From SIG78 sp045585955 (GTDB taxonomy: Bacteria > Verrucomicrobiota > Lentisphaeria > Victivallales > Victivallaceae): a stretch of DNA of 64,000 nt. The notes under the pieces were generated by a model. It was not told the DNA's origin. It ran no database searches and saw nothing but the letters and a program-made list of their open reading frames with translations. The DNA lies in the NCBI GenBank assembly GCA_045585955.1, contig JAZMZK010000010.1, positions 6,164 to 70,163 of the forward strand. Reading direction: 5' to 3'. Position numbers and translations under genes: made by a program. This document shows positions 42,667-52,609 of this stretch, piece after piece; the stretch's first letter is position 1, and every line of letters starts with the position of its first letter.

Positions 42667-45501
42667 ATGAAGAAATTACTTGTTGCGGCAATGCTCTTGG
42701 CATTTGCCATATTCCCATCTGCCGCCGAAAATAAGCTGCAGGTGCTGGAAATCAAGGCTCCCAAAGAGGTTGCCCCCGGTCAGCAGGTGGCAGCTCATAT
42801 TACTTTGAAGGTGTTGGAGTTTGAAGGCAAAGCCCATCTGCGCCCCGGCGGCTATTACAACTTTGCCCAAAGCAAACACAATGGCAACATACCCCGCACC
42901 CGGACTACCCCGTGGCGGTTGAAAGATTTCAAGGTGGGCGATACTCTTAAATACACTGCCAGAATTACCGTGCCCGAAAATGTTATTCCCGGCGAAAAAG
43001 GTATGATCGCTTTCCGGATGTCCCAGCCGGGGACCAAAAAATTTATCAAGCTCGTTGGCTCCAATAAAGCCAATTTTACGGTAAAAGCTCCTGAAAAAGT
43101 GGATCTGTCCAGCCCGGTGGAGGTCAAAGATCTGCCGGTAGCGTGTATACCCTTTACCAATGAAACTATTACCATCGACGGCAAGTGCAATGATTCTGCG
43201 TGGCAAAAAGCCGCTGTTCTCCCCATAGCTCTCAACAGCGGCAGCGGCAAAAAAGCTGACCATAAAGCAGAAGTCAAACTTATTACCGATGGCAAATATA
43301 TCTATACGGCAATGATCGCCGATGCTCCCGGAGCCAAAAAACTTGAAGTGCGCAAATTCCCCATGCACGACAGCAAAGTCTGGAACAACGATGCCATGGA
43401 GTGCTTTTTTGTGCCGGATATTTATCTTAATGAATACAAACACTTTATTACCGATATGGCAGGGCAGCATTTTGACAGCGACAACGGCGATTTCCACGGC
43501 TTCAACCCGGTGTGGAAAACTGCTTCCAGCTGCGGCGAAAACAGCTGGGTGATCGAAGCGGCGATCCCGGTGGATGCCATTACGCCCCGTAAGCTCACCG
43601 CCGGAACTCTCTGGCGGGGTGGATTTTTCCGTTATAGCGAGCGGGCACGCAACAACAGCGGCTGGACCGCCACCATGGGCAGTCACAACAGCGTATCCCG
43701 CCACGGATATCTCTTCTTCGGCACGCTGGGCGATGTGTTGGATAAACAGAGCGATTTTATCAAAAGCGTAAATGAAAAATCCTCTCCGGAACTCATAAAA
43801 CTTGCCAGAGAGGTGAAAGCTCTCTGCAACGGTTCCGCCCGGAAAAACATCAAGGAATTGCCGGAAACCTTGACCAAACTTACCGAGATGCGCAATAGTT
43901 ATGAAAAACTGGCTTTTGCGGAAAGTTTTGCCAAGTCCAAACTGCCGCTGATCATCCAGAACGTCTTTCCTTACAGCGGCAATGTTGCTCCGGACAGCAA
44001 GCTGCAAGTTGCCGCAGTTCAGCAGAGCTTTTTCCCCGGCGAAGTGCAGGATCTGGCATGGAATCTGACCAATGTAAGCAATAAAACCATCACCATCCAC
44101 GCCGGATTGTTTGGTGTGGAAGCTGATAAATTTGCCCACAGCCGTAAATCACGGGATTTTCTGCTGCAAGGCATCCCCGGATTTCCGGCAAAGTTCTTTG
44201 CCCCCGCTCCGGTGGCGGCAGCTGACGGCAGATGCGTTTACGATGTGCTTGCACCTAATCCCGCCGGAGTGTGGCGCATTGCCCCGAAAGAAACAGTGCA
44301 GATATTTGTGCGGGTTTGTGCCGACGGCAGCCGCAGAAAAGGTGTGGGCTCGCTGGTTATCGAAGGTATCGACAATGGTGCTATGCCTGTAACCGCCCTG
44401 CCGGTAACATTTGATCTGGTGGGTGATACCACCTTGAGCCAAGCAAACAAACCCTTTGTCTTCGGTTGGGATTACATACCCGAAAAGTTCGCTGCCCAGC
44501 GTCCGGAACTGGTTCGCAATCAATATAAAATGCTGCGGGAATACGGTTTTAATGCAGTCATGCTGACCGGTCTGCGCCACTTTCCCCGGCCCAAAGCCGA
44601 CCAAGAGGGCAATTTGCTTGAGAAGCTGGATTTTACCTTGCTGAATAATCATTTGAACCGTATCGGCAAAGAGTTTGATTACATCTACTGGGATTTGGCG
44701 ATCTGGGAAAAGAAGGTGCTGCGCAAAGACCTTTTCGGGTTGGATTTTTATTCGGAGGCTTACGGAAAAGCCTTCAAAAGCTGGTTCAAGGCTTGTGCCG
44801 ATGCTTTGCAGGCTGCCGGGGTGCCCAACGAAAAAGTTTTGATTTGCCCCGTTGACGAGTGCAGCGATAAACGCGCCGAACGCATTGCCCGCTGGATCAA
44901 GGAGTGCCGCCCCGAAAGCCGGGTGATTCTGGATTCATCCCGTACCGATATGGTGCAAGTCAAAAGCATCGACCGCTATGTGGATGTGTGGATGCCCCAC
45001 GCCCGCACTTTGCAGCAGGATGCATTGCAGGAGTTCCACGAATTTCTCAATAAAAAAGGCGCTATGAAACTGCTCTATTATTACAGTGCAGGCGGCAACG
45101 AAAAGCTCAAAAATCCTTATGCGGATTACACGCTTAAATTCCATGCCGCTTTTGCCCGGGATTTCAGCGGAATAGGCTTCTGGGCGGGCGGTCAGTATTA
45201 CGGTTCGCCATGGTACCGCCGGGGATATACCCGGATGAATGATACCGCATTGGTCTACCCCGTGGAAAACTCTACCGTACCCTCCCGCAGATTGGCGGCG
45301 TGGCACCGGGGCGTACAGGATCTGTGGCTGCTGCGGGAAACGGCGTTGCGTTACAAAGATAATGCTCAAATCCAAGCCAAATTACGCAAAGCCGCCCAGA
45401 GTGCAGTTGATTACCCCAACGATCATCAGCGCGCTGAAGCATTGCGGAAATATTGCCGGGAACTTTTGTCTTCGTTAAAAAAAAATGATCTCTCAAGATA
45501 A
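42667..45501 (+). CDS. Exported CBM9-like/DUF4091 glycoside-hydrolase-like protein
   Basis: 944 residues. Signal peptide 1-19 (FPSAA-EN). A beta domain to about 155; a CBM9-like domain at 165-355 (PFTNETITIDGKCNDSAWQKA start, as in the protein at 784-3654); a beta linker; a barrel-like part from about 595 (PFVFGWDYIPEKF, GFNAVMLTGLRHF, KVLICPVDECSDKRAERI with Asp-Glu, YVDVWMPHA). The C-terminal VYPVENSTVPSRRLAAWHRGVQDLW is the DUF4091 signature. Predicted polysaccharide-active protein outside the cytoplasm. Its 3' end overlaps the next gene across a run of nine A. Confidence 0.85.
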   Translation: MKKLLVAAMLLAFAIFPSAAENKLQVLEIKAPKEVAPGQQVAAHITLKVLEFEGKAHLRPGGYYNFAQSKHNGNIPRTRTTPWRLKDFKVGDTLKYTARITVPENVIPGEKGMIAFRMSQPGTKKFIKLVGSNKANFTVKAPEKVDLSSPVEVKDLPVACIPFTNETITIDGKCNDSAWQKAAVLPIALNSGSGKKADHKAEVKLITDGKYIYTAMIADAPGAKKLEVRKFPMHDSKVWNNDAMECFFVPDIYLNEYKHFITDMAGQHFDSDNGDFHGFNPVWKTASSCGENSWVIEAAIPVDAITPRKLTAGTLWRGGFFRYSERARNNSGWTATMGSHNSVSRHGYLFFGTLGDVLDKQSDFIKSVNEKSSPELIKLAREVKALCNGSARKNIKELPETLTKLTEMRNSYEKLAFAESFAKSKLPLIIQNVFPYSGNVAPDSKLQVAAVQQSFFPGEVQDLAWNLTNVSNKTITIHAGLFGVEADKFAHSRKSRDFLLQGIPGFPAKFFAPAPVAAADGRCVYDVLAPNPAGVWRIAPKETVQIFVRVCADGSRRKGVGSLVIEGIDNGAMPVTALPVTFDLVGDTTLSQANKPFVFGWDYIPEKFAAQRPELVRNQYKMLREYGFNAVMLTGLRHFPRPKADQEGNLLEKLDFTLLNNHLNRIGKEFDYIYWDLAIWEKKVLRKDLFGLDFYSEAYGKAFKSWFKACADALQAAGVPNEKVLICPVDECSDKRAERIARWIKECRPESRVILDSSRTDMVQVKSIDRYVDVWMPHARTLQQDALQEFHEFLNKKGAMKLLYYYSAGGNEKLKNPYADYTLKFHAAFARDFSGIGFWAGGQYYGSPWYRRGYTRMNDTALVYPVENSTVPSRRLAAWHRGVQDLWLLRETALRYKDNAQIQAKLRKAAQSAVDYPNDHQRAEALRKYCRELLSSLKKNDLSR

Positions 45502-46291
45502 AAAACAACCGCAGAAAAAGCTGGTTTTGCTGGCGGGGCAGTCCAATATGTCCGGTCGGGGCTATCTGACAAACGATGATATAACCGCACTGCCGGGGAT
45601 CACCGCTTTGCGGTGGGATAAAGTGTGGATACCCGCCATCGACCCCTTCAACTACGACCGGATCAATCAGTTGGGGTTGAATGAGTCCCAAGACCCCTTT
45701 GAAGAAAAAGCTCTGGAAATAAACGACCGGCGCCGCTGCGGCGTGGGACCGGGCCGGACTTTTGCCAAACTTTTGCAGGAAAAATTCCCCGGTTCAGAAA
45801 TCGGCTTGATCCCGGTTTCAGTCGGCGGTACAGCCATAGATGCCTGGTTGCCCGGCGGCAAAGATAAATACAGCGACCGCCGCCCTTACGATGACGCTTT
45901 AGCTATGGCTCGTTATGCCATGCAGTTTGGCAAAATCGAAGTGATATTGTGGCATCAGGGCGAAAGCGATGCCAAATTCAAAACTCCGGATTACAAGGAA
46001 AAACTCATCACCGTAATCAACAACTTCCGGCGGGATCTGGCGTTGGAGCATGTGCCGGTGATTCTGGGTGAGATCGGCTATTTTCTGAATGAAGAATGCT
46101 TTGCCGTTAAAGAGTATAACGAATATATCCGTCAGGCGGCAGCCGAACTCGCCAACGCCGGAATCGTTTCCGCCGAAGGTTTGACCGACCGTGGCGATAG
46201 AGTGCACTTCGATACCCCCAGCCAATACGAGTTGGCAAAACGCTATTTTAAGGAGTATTGCCGCTTGACCGACCGGAAAGGCTTCAACTGA
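45485..46291 (+). CDS. SASA/CE6-type carbohydrate esterase (sialate O-acetylesterase family)
   Basis: 268 residues, starting 17 bp inside the upstream gene. SGNH-like esterase: nucleophile Ser20 in LLAGQSNMSG, oxyanion segment GLIPVSVGGTAIDAWLP, VILWHQGESDA (the family WxQGE block) and a C-terminal Asp/His pair in DRGDRVHFDTPSQYELA. Members remove acetyl groups from sialic acids or xylan. No signal peptide, so probably cytoplasmic, although its partner upstream is exported. Overlap suggests translational coupling. Confidence 0.88.
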   Translation: MISQDKKQPQKKLVLLAGQSNMSGRGYLTNDDITALPGITALRWDKVWIPAIDPFNYDRINQLGLNESQDPFEEKALEINDRRRCGVGPGRTFAKLLQEKFPGSEIGLIPVSVGGTAIDAWLPGGKDKYSDRRPYDDALAMARYAMQFGKIEVILWHQGESDAKFKTPDYKEKLITVINNFRRDLALEHVPVILGEIGYFLNEECFAVKEYNEYIRQAAAELANAGIVSAEGLTDRGDRVHFDTPSQYELAKRYFKEYCRLTDRKGFN

Positions 46292-46911
46292 AGCAACTGA
46301 TCACCGGCGAAACAACAACGAAACGCCTGATCTATTTTGATATGCCCCCCAGGTTCGGAGCACCGGGTGATGAACACTCTGGCAAATCAGCTGTCAACTT
46401 CGGAATTAGGCTGTACTGTTGCAAGTTGCCGGATAAAAGCAAAGCGCTCCGGGCAGCTTGGATCCCGATATGGTTGTAAAGAGAAGTTTGCTCTCGTTAT
46501 AAAATTGACAGCAAAGAAGATTGGAAAAATATTTTTATGACATATAAAAACAGCTCTAATATGCTATTGGTAAAGAAATTAAAAGATTTGTGCTAAGGGC
46601 AGATTTTTAATATCACTACCATCATGTAATCAGCAACTAATATTATGTTGGGAGTGAAATGGTTTTTATGGTCATTTTGCGGATTTTTCTAACTGCAACG
46701 AACTTTACTGATTTGAAGACATAAAAATATAGTGTTGATTCTATGGATTTTTAAGTATTGTCGGCTGATATTGAAAAAAATTAAATGGAATATTGGTGCA
46801 TCGTAAAACTTGCAACAATATTCCATTTGACATATCCTGATATTGTTCCAGTCAGCTATTTATTTTTATATGCAAATATCCGGCAAGGTCAGTCGGAGCA
46901 GTTTTTGTTAT
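46292..46911. other. 620-bp gap, gene-free apart from a possible decayed gene fragment
   Basis: The left third may contain the remnant of a glycosyltransferase gene (separate entry). From about 46540 onward it is AT-rich with no reading frame, repeat or promoter I can support. The flanking genes converge. Confidence 0.6.
46337..46540 (+). pseudogene. Possible remnant of a GT4-type glycosyltransferase
   Basis: The frame encodes a stretch PPGSEHRVMNTLANQLSTSE and then GCTVASCRIKAKRS, which resembles the GGxERVMxxLAxxLxxxGxxV start of GT4 glycosyltransferases. It ends after 67 codons, and nothing downstream continues the family. No ribosome site. This is a weak call based on one motif. Confidence 0.22.
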
Positions 46912-49434
46912 TTATTGCACAGGTTCGGCATAACGGGTTTTGCTCAAACCATCGAGAAACGGCTCCAAACCGAACCACTGGAAGAAGTAAGCTCCTTCGC
47001 AGCCCAGCTTGTTGGCTTCGTCGATCTGATCGACCAGCTCCTTGAGGTCAAGCACTGCCCCATGACTGCTCTTTACACCAACAGTTATCACTACAGGTAT
47101 ATTGGCATTGTGTTTGCGGCAGTAATCCACCTGACGCTTCACCCAGCAGCGGTACATGAGCATATCATAGACATAGCCGGTGGGATTGATCCGGTCGAGC
47201 AAGCCCTCTTTCAGCCAGTCGGCAAACGGCTGGTGCAATTCACGCCACAAAGCGTTTTCACCATGCCGGTAGCCCTGCACATACGCTGAAAGTTTAACTT
47301 GCGGAAAATCCTTTTTCATCATTGAGCGAATATCCCGGATCCATTGGGTAAGGTGTTTGCTGTTCCAGGTGTACCAGTGGATGTAATCCGGGGAACTGTG
47401 TTCAAATTTGCGGGGGTCTTTGCCGAATTCTTTCATGTAAAGTTCAGCGCCGCGATCGCTGGGATATGCCGCCATACGGGTGTAGTCAAGGTCAAGGGCA
47501 TCGACATCGTACTTTTTGAGTATTGCCAAGATATCTTTTATGCGGTATTCCCGCACTTCCGGCACCGCCGGATCCATCCAGCCGATACGCTCGCCTTTGA
47601 TATTGCGCATGGCATATTCCGGGTGTGCGGCGAGAAAACCTTTGGGCTTTTCCGCACCTTCCGGCAACAGACAGACCAATGCACCGAACTTGATATTTGC
47701 CTTGCGGGTTTCTTCCCGCAACGCGGCGAAAACATCCCATTTGTGCTTATCAAGCATATATTTATTGCCGATTTTAACATGAGTGTTGGCACGGTTGAGA
47801 ATAGCAAAACTGAAAAATTCGTTCAGATTGGCTTTTTTCATCTTATTGATAATATCGCGGATCATCGCCTTGCCGGCGGCTTCGTCTTTAGGCAGATATT
47901 GCGGATGAAAGCAGACGGCACGGGCTTCATTCTTTTTGATGACAAACTCTTTTTTGTCCGGCTGAAAAACCGTAAGTCCGGTTTTGGCGGCAGGGAATGA
48001 TTTTTCCACACTTACATTTTTGACTCCATTGCGGAGAGCGGCACGCAAATCGAGTTTTATATTCAGTTTTCCGGGCAGAGTTTTGCCGAATTTACCGGCA
48101 AAATAACCGGTCGGCACCATGTAGCGGTCGAACTGCGGGGCACATTCCAGTGTTTCGCCATCGGCTGTTACGGTTATCTTATCAGCCCGGTTGATAATAA
48201 ATTTATCGTTATCCGCATCGGTTAAAATCAGCTGAAACGCAAATTCGCCGTTGGCTTTGCCGCTGGAGCGGAAATCACTTATTTCGAGCTTGAAATTTTT
48301 CAAATTTGCCAGCGTGAACAATCCATCTTGCAACGGCTGTTTATTGCCGGTGCGGCTGTTGCCGAAAAATCCGGCTTCGGGCGATATTTGTGCATCAACT
48401 TTTTTGGCACTTGCCATTGTAACAAGTTTTTTGCCGTCACGCACCTGAAAGTAGTGATGACCGCGGATTGCGTAAGAACCTTTGGCAAAACTGCTCTGCC
48501 AATCCGCAAAATGTCCGGTAAAAGGTATGGCAAACTTTGTTGTTTTGAAACCGCCGGTCAGCGGGATGGCTTCGTTGCTGAAGACCATCACCTGTTCCAA
48601 AGTGGTTATATTGCAGAAACGCCAATGACTGGAGCCCATGGGCGAACCGAGATTGTATTTCATGGCATGTTCCGAACGGGCGGTGCCCCGGCCTTTGAGC
48701 AGTTTTATATTGCCCTTGCCGGTATAGTCAACCAGTTCGGCATCCAGAGTCAGACCGGTAATGTGTATTGAGTTTTCTCTGCCGTCGGCATTGAACCGGT
48801 AACTCCAGACGGCATCTTCGGGTATATACTCTTTTTTGACCGGCTTTTTGACGGCTTTCTTTTTGGCGGTTTTCGGAGCCACCTTTACCGGAGCTTTACT
48901 GCAATCGCCATTGGGCAGTTTGATCTCATTGCCTTGAGCATCAAAGAGTTTGAAAGCAGTAAATTCAGCCGTACCTGCCGCCTGATAGATACAGCAGACC
49001 ACTGCAAATGATGCTCCGTCAGAAGGGATGGTGAAGTCGAGTTTATAATCTTTCCACTCTTTATTATTGCCGCACTGGGTCATAACGGTATAACGTCTGC
49101 CGCCGGCACGGTCGCCGTTGGCGGTAAAAAACGACACCCCTGCCCGTGCTCCACTGCGACTGGCTATATTGCTTTTGGCCTTAAAAGTCAGGCGGTATTT
49201 ACTGCCGGGTCGGGTTTTGATAAGCGAATGATTCTGCAAAAAATACTTCGCTTTGCCGCCGGTCGTCGTCAGGCGGAAAGCCTTTACATTATCAACAGTG
49301 ACCGCTTCGGCTCTGCCGTCGGCAAGGCGTTTAATCGGCAGCCAGTCGGCAATATCGGATGTATAACGGTACGCGGCTTTAAGCGGCAAAAATGCCGTTA
49401 ACAGCATAACAGCGGACAAAAAAATCTTTTTCAT
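46912..49434 (-). CDS. Exported GHL10/DUF187-like putative glycoside hydrolase
   Basis: 840 residues from the ATG at 49434 (AAAGG 8 bp upstream; an in-frame GTG three codons earlier is less likely). Signal peptide MKKIFLSAVMLLTAFLPLKA. The first 480 residues are beta-rich, with a Lys/Pro linker near 195-205. Residues about 500-800 match the GHL10 barrel pattern: ARAVCFHPQYLPKDE, FGALVCLLPEG, AHPEYAMRNIKGERIGWMDP, KKYDVDALDLDYTRMA, VKLSAYVQGYRHGENALW and DRINPTGYVYDMLMYR. Predicted polysaccharide-acting enzyme; last gene of the GntR-SSS-pseudopilin operon. Confidence 0.83.
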   Translation of the reverse strand: MKKIFLSAVMLLTAFLPLKAAYRYTSDIADWLPIKRLADGRAEAVTVDNVKAFRLTTTGGKAKYFLQNHSLIKTRPGSKYRLTFKAKSNIASRSGARAGVSFFTANGDRAGGRRYTVMTQCGNNKEWKDYKLDFTIPSDGASFAVVCCIYQAAGTAEFTAFKLFDAQGNEIKLPNGDCSKAPVKVAPKTAKKKAVKKPVKKEYIPEDAVWSYRFNADGRENSIHITGLTLDAELVDYTGKGNIKLLKGRGTARSEHAMKYNLGSPMGSSHWRFCNITTLEQVMVFSNEAIPLTGGFKTTKFAIPFTGHFADWQSSFAKGSYAIRGHHYFQVRDGKKLVTMASAKKVDAQISPEAGFFGNSRTGNKQPLQDGLFTLANLKNFKLEISDFRSSGKANGEFAFQLILTDADNDKFIINRADKITVTADGETLECAPQFDRYMVPTGYFAGKFGKTLPGKLNIKLDLRAALRNGVKNVSVEKSFPAAKTGLTVFQPDKKEFVIKKNEARAVCFHPQYLPKDEAAGKAMIRDIINKMKKANLNEFFSFAILNRANTHVKIGNKYMLDKHKWDVFAALREETRKANIKFGALVCLLPEGAEKPKGFLAAHPEYAMRNIKGERIGWMDPAVPEVREYRIKDILAILKKYDVDALDLDYTRMAAYPSDRGAELYMKEFGKDPRKFEHSSPDYIHWYTWNSKHLTQWIRDIRSMMKKDFPQVKLSAYVQGYRHGENALWRELHQPFADWLKEGLLDRINPTGYVYDMLMYRCWVKRQVDYCRKHNANIPVVITVGVKSSHGAVLDLKELVDQIDEANKLGCEGAYFFQWFGLEPFLDGLSKTRYAEPVQ

Positions 49435-49455
49435 AAAACACACCTTTTGCTTTGT

Positions 49456-50256
49456 TTATTGGATCGGAGCAACCGCCTGGCTGTAGCCATGCCCGGAATA
49501 CTTCAGGAAAAACGCCTTGTGATTACTGCCGGTATTGGCGGCGGTGGCGTTGGATAAAGATTCCGTTGAGCAATGCCCATCTGCCCACGAAAGATTGAAA
49601 CTGCCGACGCGGGGATCGCCATTCTGCGGATGACGGCAATGCACTTGGTTATAAGCGTATATAAAATATCCGCAGCCCAACTCATCAACCGAATGGCCCG
49701 GGTAGTAAGTATCGGCAAAACCGATGGTAACACTTGGGTCAGCCACCTTACCGCGGGTGATTGATTGCCGTAAACCGCTGCCGTTCAAGTTATTCCAACG
49801 CCAGTAGAGCATTTCATTAAAGCCGTAGGATATATATCTGCCGTCATTGGCACGGTATCTGCCGTCGCCGGGATTCTTCAGCGGAAGCAACGCCTGCGAA
49901 GGACAGGAAAAAATACCGCTGGCGGAAGCATTGTATTTTTTGAAACTGCTGTGATCCGTATCGCCGGCGGCAAGATAGGGCATTACCATTTCGGGCCAGT
50001 AAATACTTTCGCCGCTTTCATCTGTATAACGTGCCTTGGAATCCCCGGTCGGAGAATAGTCGGTGTAATAATCGTTGTTGTTGTCGCAATACATACTCAT
50101 TGCCAGAGACATACTCCGCAGATTGGTCAGACAGTTGGAACTTTTTGCCCGTTCGCGTGCCGCCGAAAGTGCCGGCAAAAGCATTGCCGCTAAAATTGCA
50201 ATAATGGCAATAACCACCAGCAATTCGATCAAAGTGAATGTTTGGACTTTTTTCAT
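49456..50256 (-). CDS. Pseudopilin-like protein with prepilin N-terminus
   Basis: 266 residues from the ATG at 50256 (AGGAG 9 bp upstream). Very short leader MKKVQT, then FTLIELLVVIAIIAILA; Thr at -1. The helix continues ALSAARERAKSSNCLTNLRS. C-terminal motif WADGHCSTES. It lies between the SSS symporter (25 bp) and the GHL10 protein (21 bp). This ties a transporter, a pseudopilin and an exported enzyme into one transcript. Confidence 0.87.
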   Translation of the reverse strand: MKKVQTFTLIELLVVIAIIAILAAMLLPALSAARERAKSSNCLTNLRSMSLAMSMYCDNNNDYYTDYSPTGDSKARYTDESGESIYWPEMVMPYLAAGDTDHSSFKKYNASASGIFSCPSQALLPLKNPGDGRYRANDGRYISYGFNEMLYWRWNNLNGSGLRQSITRGKVADPSVTIGFADTYYPGHSVDELGCGYFIYAYNQVHCRHPQNGDPRVGSFNLSWADGHCSTESLSNATAANTGSNHKAFFLKYSGHGYSQAVAPIQ

Positions 50257-50281
50257 TTGCAAATTCTCCTTTTTTTATGTT

Positions 50282-52579
50282 TTATTTATTTTTTTCTTTT
50301 TCCAGAGCTTTGAATTTTTCGGCATCTGCCATAGATACACCGTTGATTACCATGCCATTATCCAGCTCGTCGGCGGTGCGGTTCTTCAAATCACGGAACA
50401 AGTTGCGTATATCCAGCAAACCACCCACCCAGAACCAGATGGATGTTACCAATGCCATAAACATCGGTACGATCAGAAATACGATCAAAAAGTATGTTCC
50501 CCACCACGCCGCCGGCCACGGATCAATGGCGTTCCAGATCGCCACGGTCAGGAATGTGCCGCCGAAGGTGTAAACATAACTGTAAAGGAACAATCCCCAC
50601 GAAATAAACTTGTCGCCTCTGGTGTGCATGGGCGTAATTCCCGCCAGAGCAGTGAAGATGCGTTTGATGCTCCAGTTGGTTTCGGTCTTGACTGTGCCGT
50701 CAATATTGTAAATACCGCGGTGGAGCATCCGGTCAAGGTTGAACGGCTCTTTACAGGTGCATTTGGATACAACAATATAGAGTATCAGCGAAGTTATGAT
50801 GTTTATAAAGTACCATTCGTAAGCGTTGATCGGTATCTTGTACGGATTCATCGTCCAGACAATGTAGGGATTGAACGGTCTGGAAATTGCCTCCAGAATA
50901 TTGCCCACGCTTTCGGTCATACCGTTTGCCGCCAGTGCCGGGTAAATGACATCCGCCCAGTTGCGTTGTAATATTATATAGGTCAAAGCAAGGATCAACC
51001 CGGAAATCATACTTGTCCACGCCCCCTGTTTGGTACCGAATCTGCTGTAAAGCCCGAAAATCAGCACCGGGCCGCAACCACCCAGATAGACCGGCAGAAC
51101 CGTCATGCGGAAGAGTTCAATATAGTCCATCTGGGCAAACGCCAGACAGCAGAATATAAAGAACAACCCCACAAAGATCGAACTGCCGCGTAAAAGCCAG
51201 ATATGCAGTCTTGGGCTGGGGGCTTTTTTGAAAAACGGCAGTATCAGATCCTGTGCAATAGTCTGTGCCGAGCTGAATATGTAACTGTCGTCGGTGGAAA
51301 CCATTGCCATAATCATCAGCAGAGCAAACAATCCGAGCATACCCGTACCCAGCAGATGCCGCATGGTTACCGAAACCATCTGCTGATGGTACAAACTGCG
51401 GAATTCCTGAACTTTGCCCTGCCCGCCGGGAACACTGGCAAGCACATTTTTTGCGGCCTCGATATAGGGTGTTTCCAGATTGGATTTTTTGCTCAAAGGT
51501 TTACCACTTGCCGGAACATGCGAGTGTTCGGGTATGGCGGCAAAAGCCGCAAGCATCTGCTGCTGAACTTTGGAATCTTTGACAATATCCTGTGCCACGC
51601 GTCCGGCAATTTCGGTACGGACATTTTTTGCAGTCATGGCAAAGTCGTTATGATTGAGCAATACCATGATGCTCAAAGCGATCAATACATGCAGCAATAT
51701 TCCGAGAAATCCCCGCCACTGCCCCAGCAGTGATGCCATTTTCTGTTCATGCGGCGTCTTTGCCGCCCCGGAAGCTCCGCCGCCCAGCCAGGTGGCACGG
51801 TGCAGAAATGTTGTAGCCAGCGACACAACAATAGCAAACAAGTTGAAGTCACGCACCTTGCTTATATCAAAGCTGTTGACAAAACTTTCGCCCGCCACGC
51901 GGTCGGAAAGCACCGGCAGTATCTGCGTACCCCAGTCAAATTTAAGCAGCAGAAATCCGCCCAGAAAAACCATGATCGGCACGCAAAGCAACCCCTGCAA
52001 AGTATCGGTCAGCACATTGGCCAGCGTGCCGCCACAGCAAATGAGTGTGATCGCCAGCGACATACAGCCGAACATCAGTACCACAAAGGTCGAAAAGGTT
52101 ATACCCAGTATGCTGAAAGTTTCCGGTAAGCCCAGAAAATAGATGAAAAACCGTGCCGCCACTGCCGGCATGATCGAGTGTGCAAGCATTTCAGCCAGCA
52201 CCCGGATAAAGGAAAAGTAAAAGCGGAAAGGTTTACTGCCGTAACGCATTTCCAGAAACTGCCCCACGCTTTGAGCTTTGGTCTCACGGAAACGGTAGAT
52301 GCAATACCCCGACAAAGCCAGCGTAATAGTTATCGGCAAAAGCAAACGGTTCCAGAAATCGACCGCAAACCCCACGGCATATTTGCGTTCCACATAAGAA
52401 AGCACGCCAACAATACTTATACCGTTGGCAATATCGCCGATAGTCAGCAGATAACGCCCGCACAAACGCCCCGCCGAGAGAAAGTCCACCACACCGCGAA
52501 TATATTTACGCGAGTAAAACCCCAACGCCATGACCCCGATCATCGGCACTATAAAAATTATGTAGTCAATCAATTTCAT
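50282..52579 (-). CDS. Sodium:solute symporter (SSS family), enlarged
   Basis: 765 residues with AAGGAG before the ATG, against about 500-600 usual for SSS proteins. Many membrane segments are obvious (residues 5-20, 80-96, 120-170, 175-210, 245-260, 290-308 and later ones). SSS features include the DFLSAGR loop, GISIVGVLSYVERKYAVGF and the LLMIMAMVSTDDSYIFSSAQTIAQDL segment (sodium-site helix 8 region). An additional soluble stretch at about 310-400 (AMTAKNVRTEIAGRVAQD to GQGKVQEFRSLY) interrupts the membrane part, and the C-terminal 150 residues contain two more membrane segments. Probably imports the sugar product of the exported enzyme in the same operon. Confidence 0.9.
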   Translation of the reverse strand: MKLIDYIIFIVPMIGVMALGFYSRKYIRGVVDFLSAGRLCGRYLLTIGDIANGISIVGVLSYVERKYAVGFAVDFWNRLLLPITITLALSGYCIYRFRETKAQSVGQFLEMRYGSKPFRFYFSFIRVLAEMLAHSIMPAVAARFFIYFLGLPETFSILGITFSTFVVLMFGCMSLAITLICCGGTLANVLTDTLQGLLCVPIMVFLGGFLLLKFDWGTQILPVLSDRVAGESFVNSFDISKVRDFNLFAIVVSLATTFLHRATWLGGGASGAAKTPHEQKMASLLGQWRGFLGILLHVLIALSIMVLLNHNDFAMTAKNVRTEIAGRVAQDIVKDSKVQQQMLAAFAAIPEHSHVPASGKPLSKKSNLETPYIEAAKNVLASVPGGQGKVQEFRSLYHQQMVSVTMRHLLGTGMLGLFALLMIMAMVSTDDSYIFSSAQTIAQDLILPFFKKAPSPRLHIWLLRGSSIFVGLFFIFCCLAFAQMDYIELFRMTVLPVYLGGCGPVLIFGLYSRFGTKQGAWTSMISGLILALTYIILQRNWADVIYPALAANGMTESVGNILEAISRPFNPYIVWTMNPYKIPINAYEWYFINIITSLILYIVVSKCTCKEPFNLDRMLHRGIYNIDGTVKTETNWSIKRIFTALAGITPMHTRGDKFISWGLFLYSYVYTFGGTFLTVAIWNAIDPWPAAWWGTYFLIVFLIVPMFMALVTSIWFWVGGLLDIRNLFRDLKNRTADELDNGMVINGVSMADAEKFKALEKEKNK

Positions 52580-52609
52580 ATTCGGTATTTCCTCCTTGTT
52601 TTTTTATAT

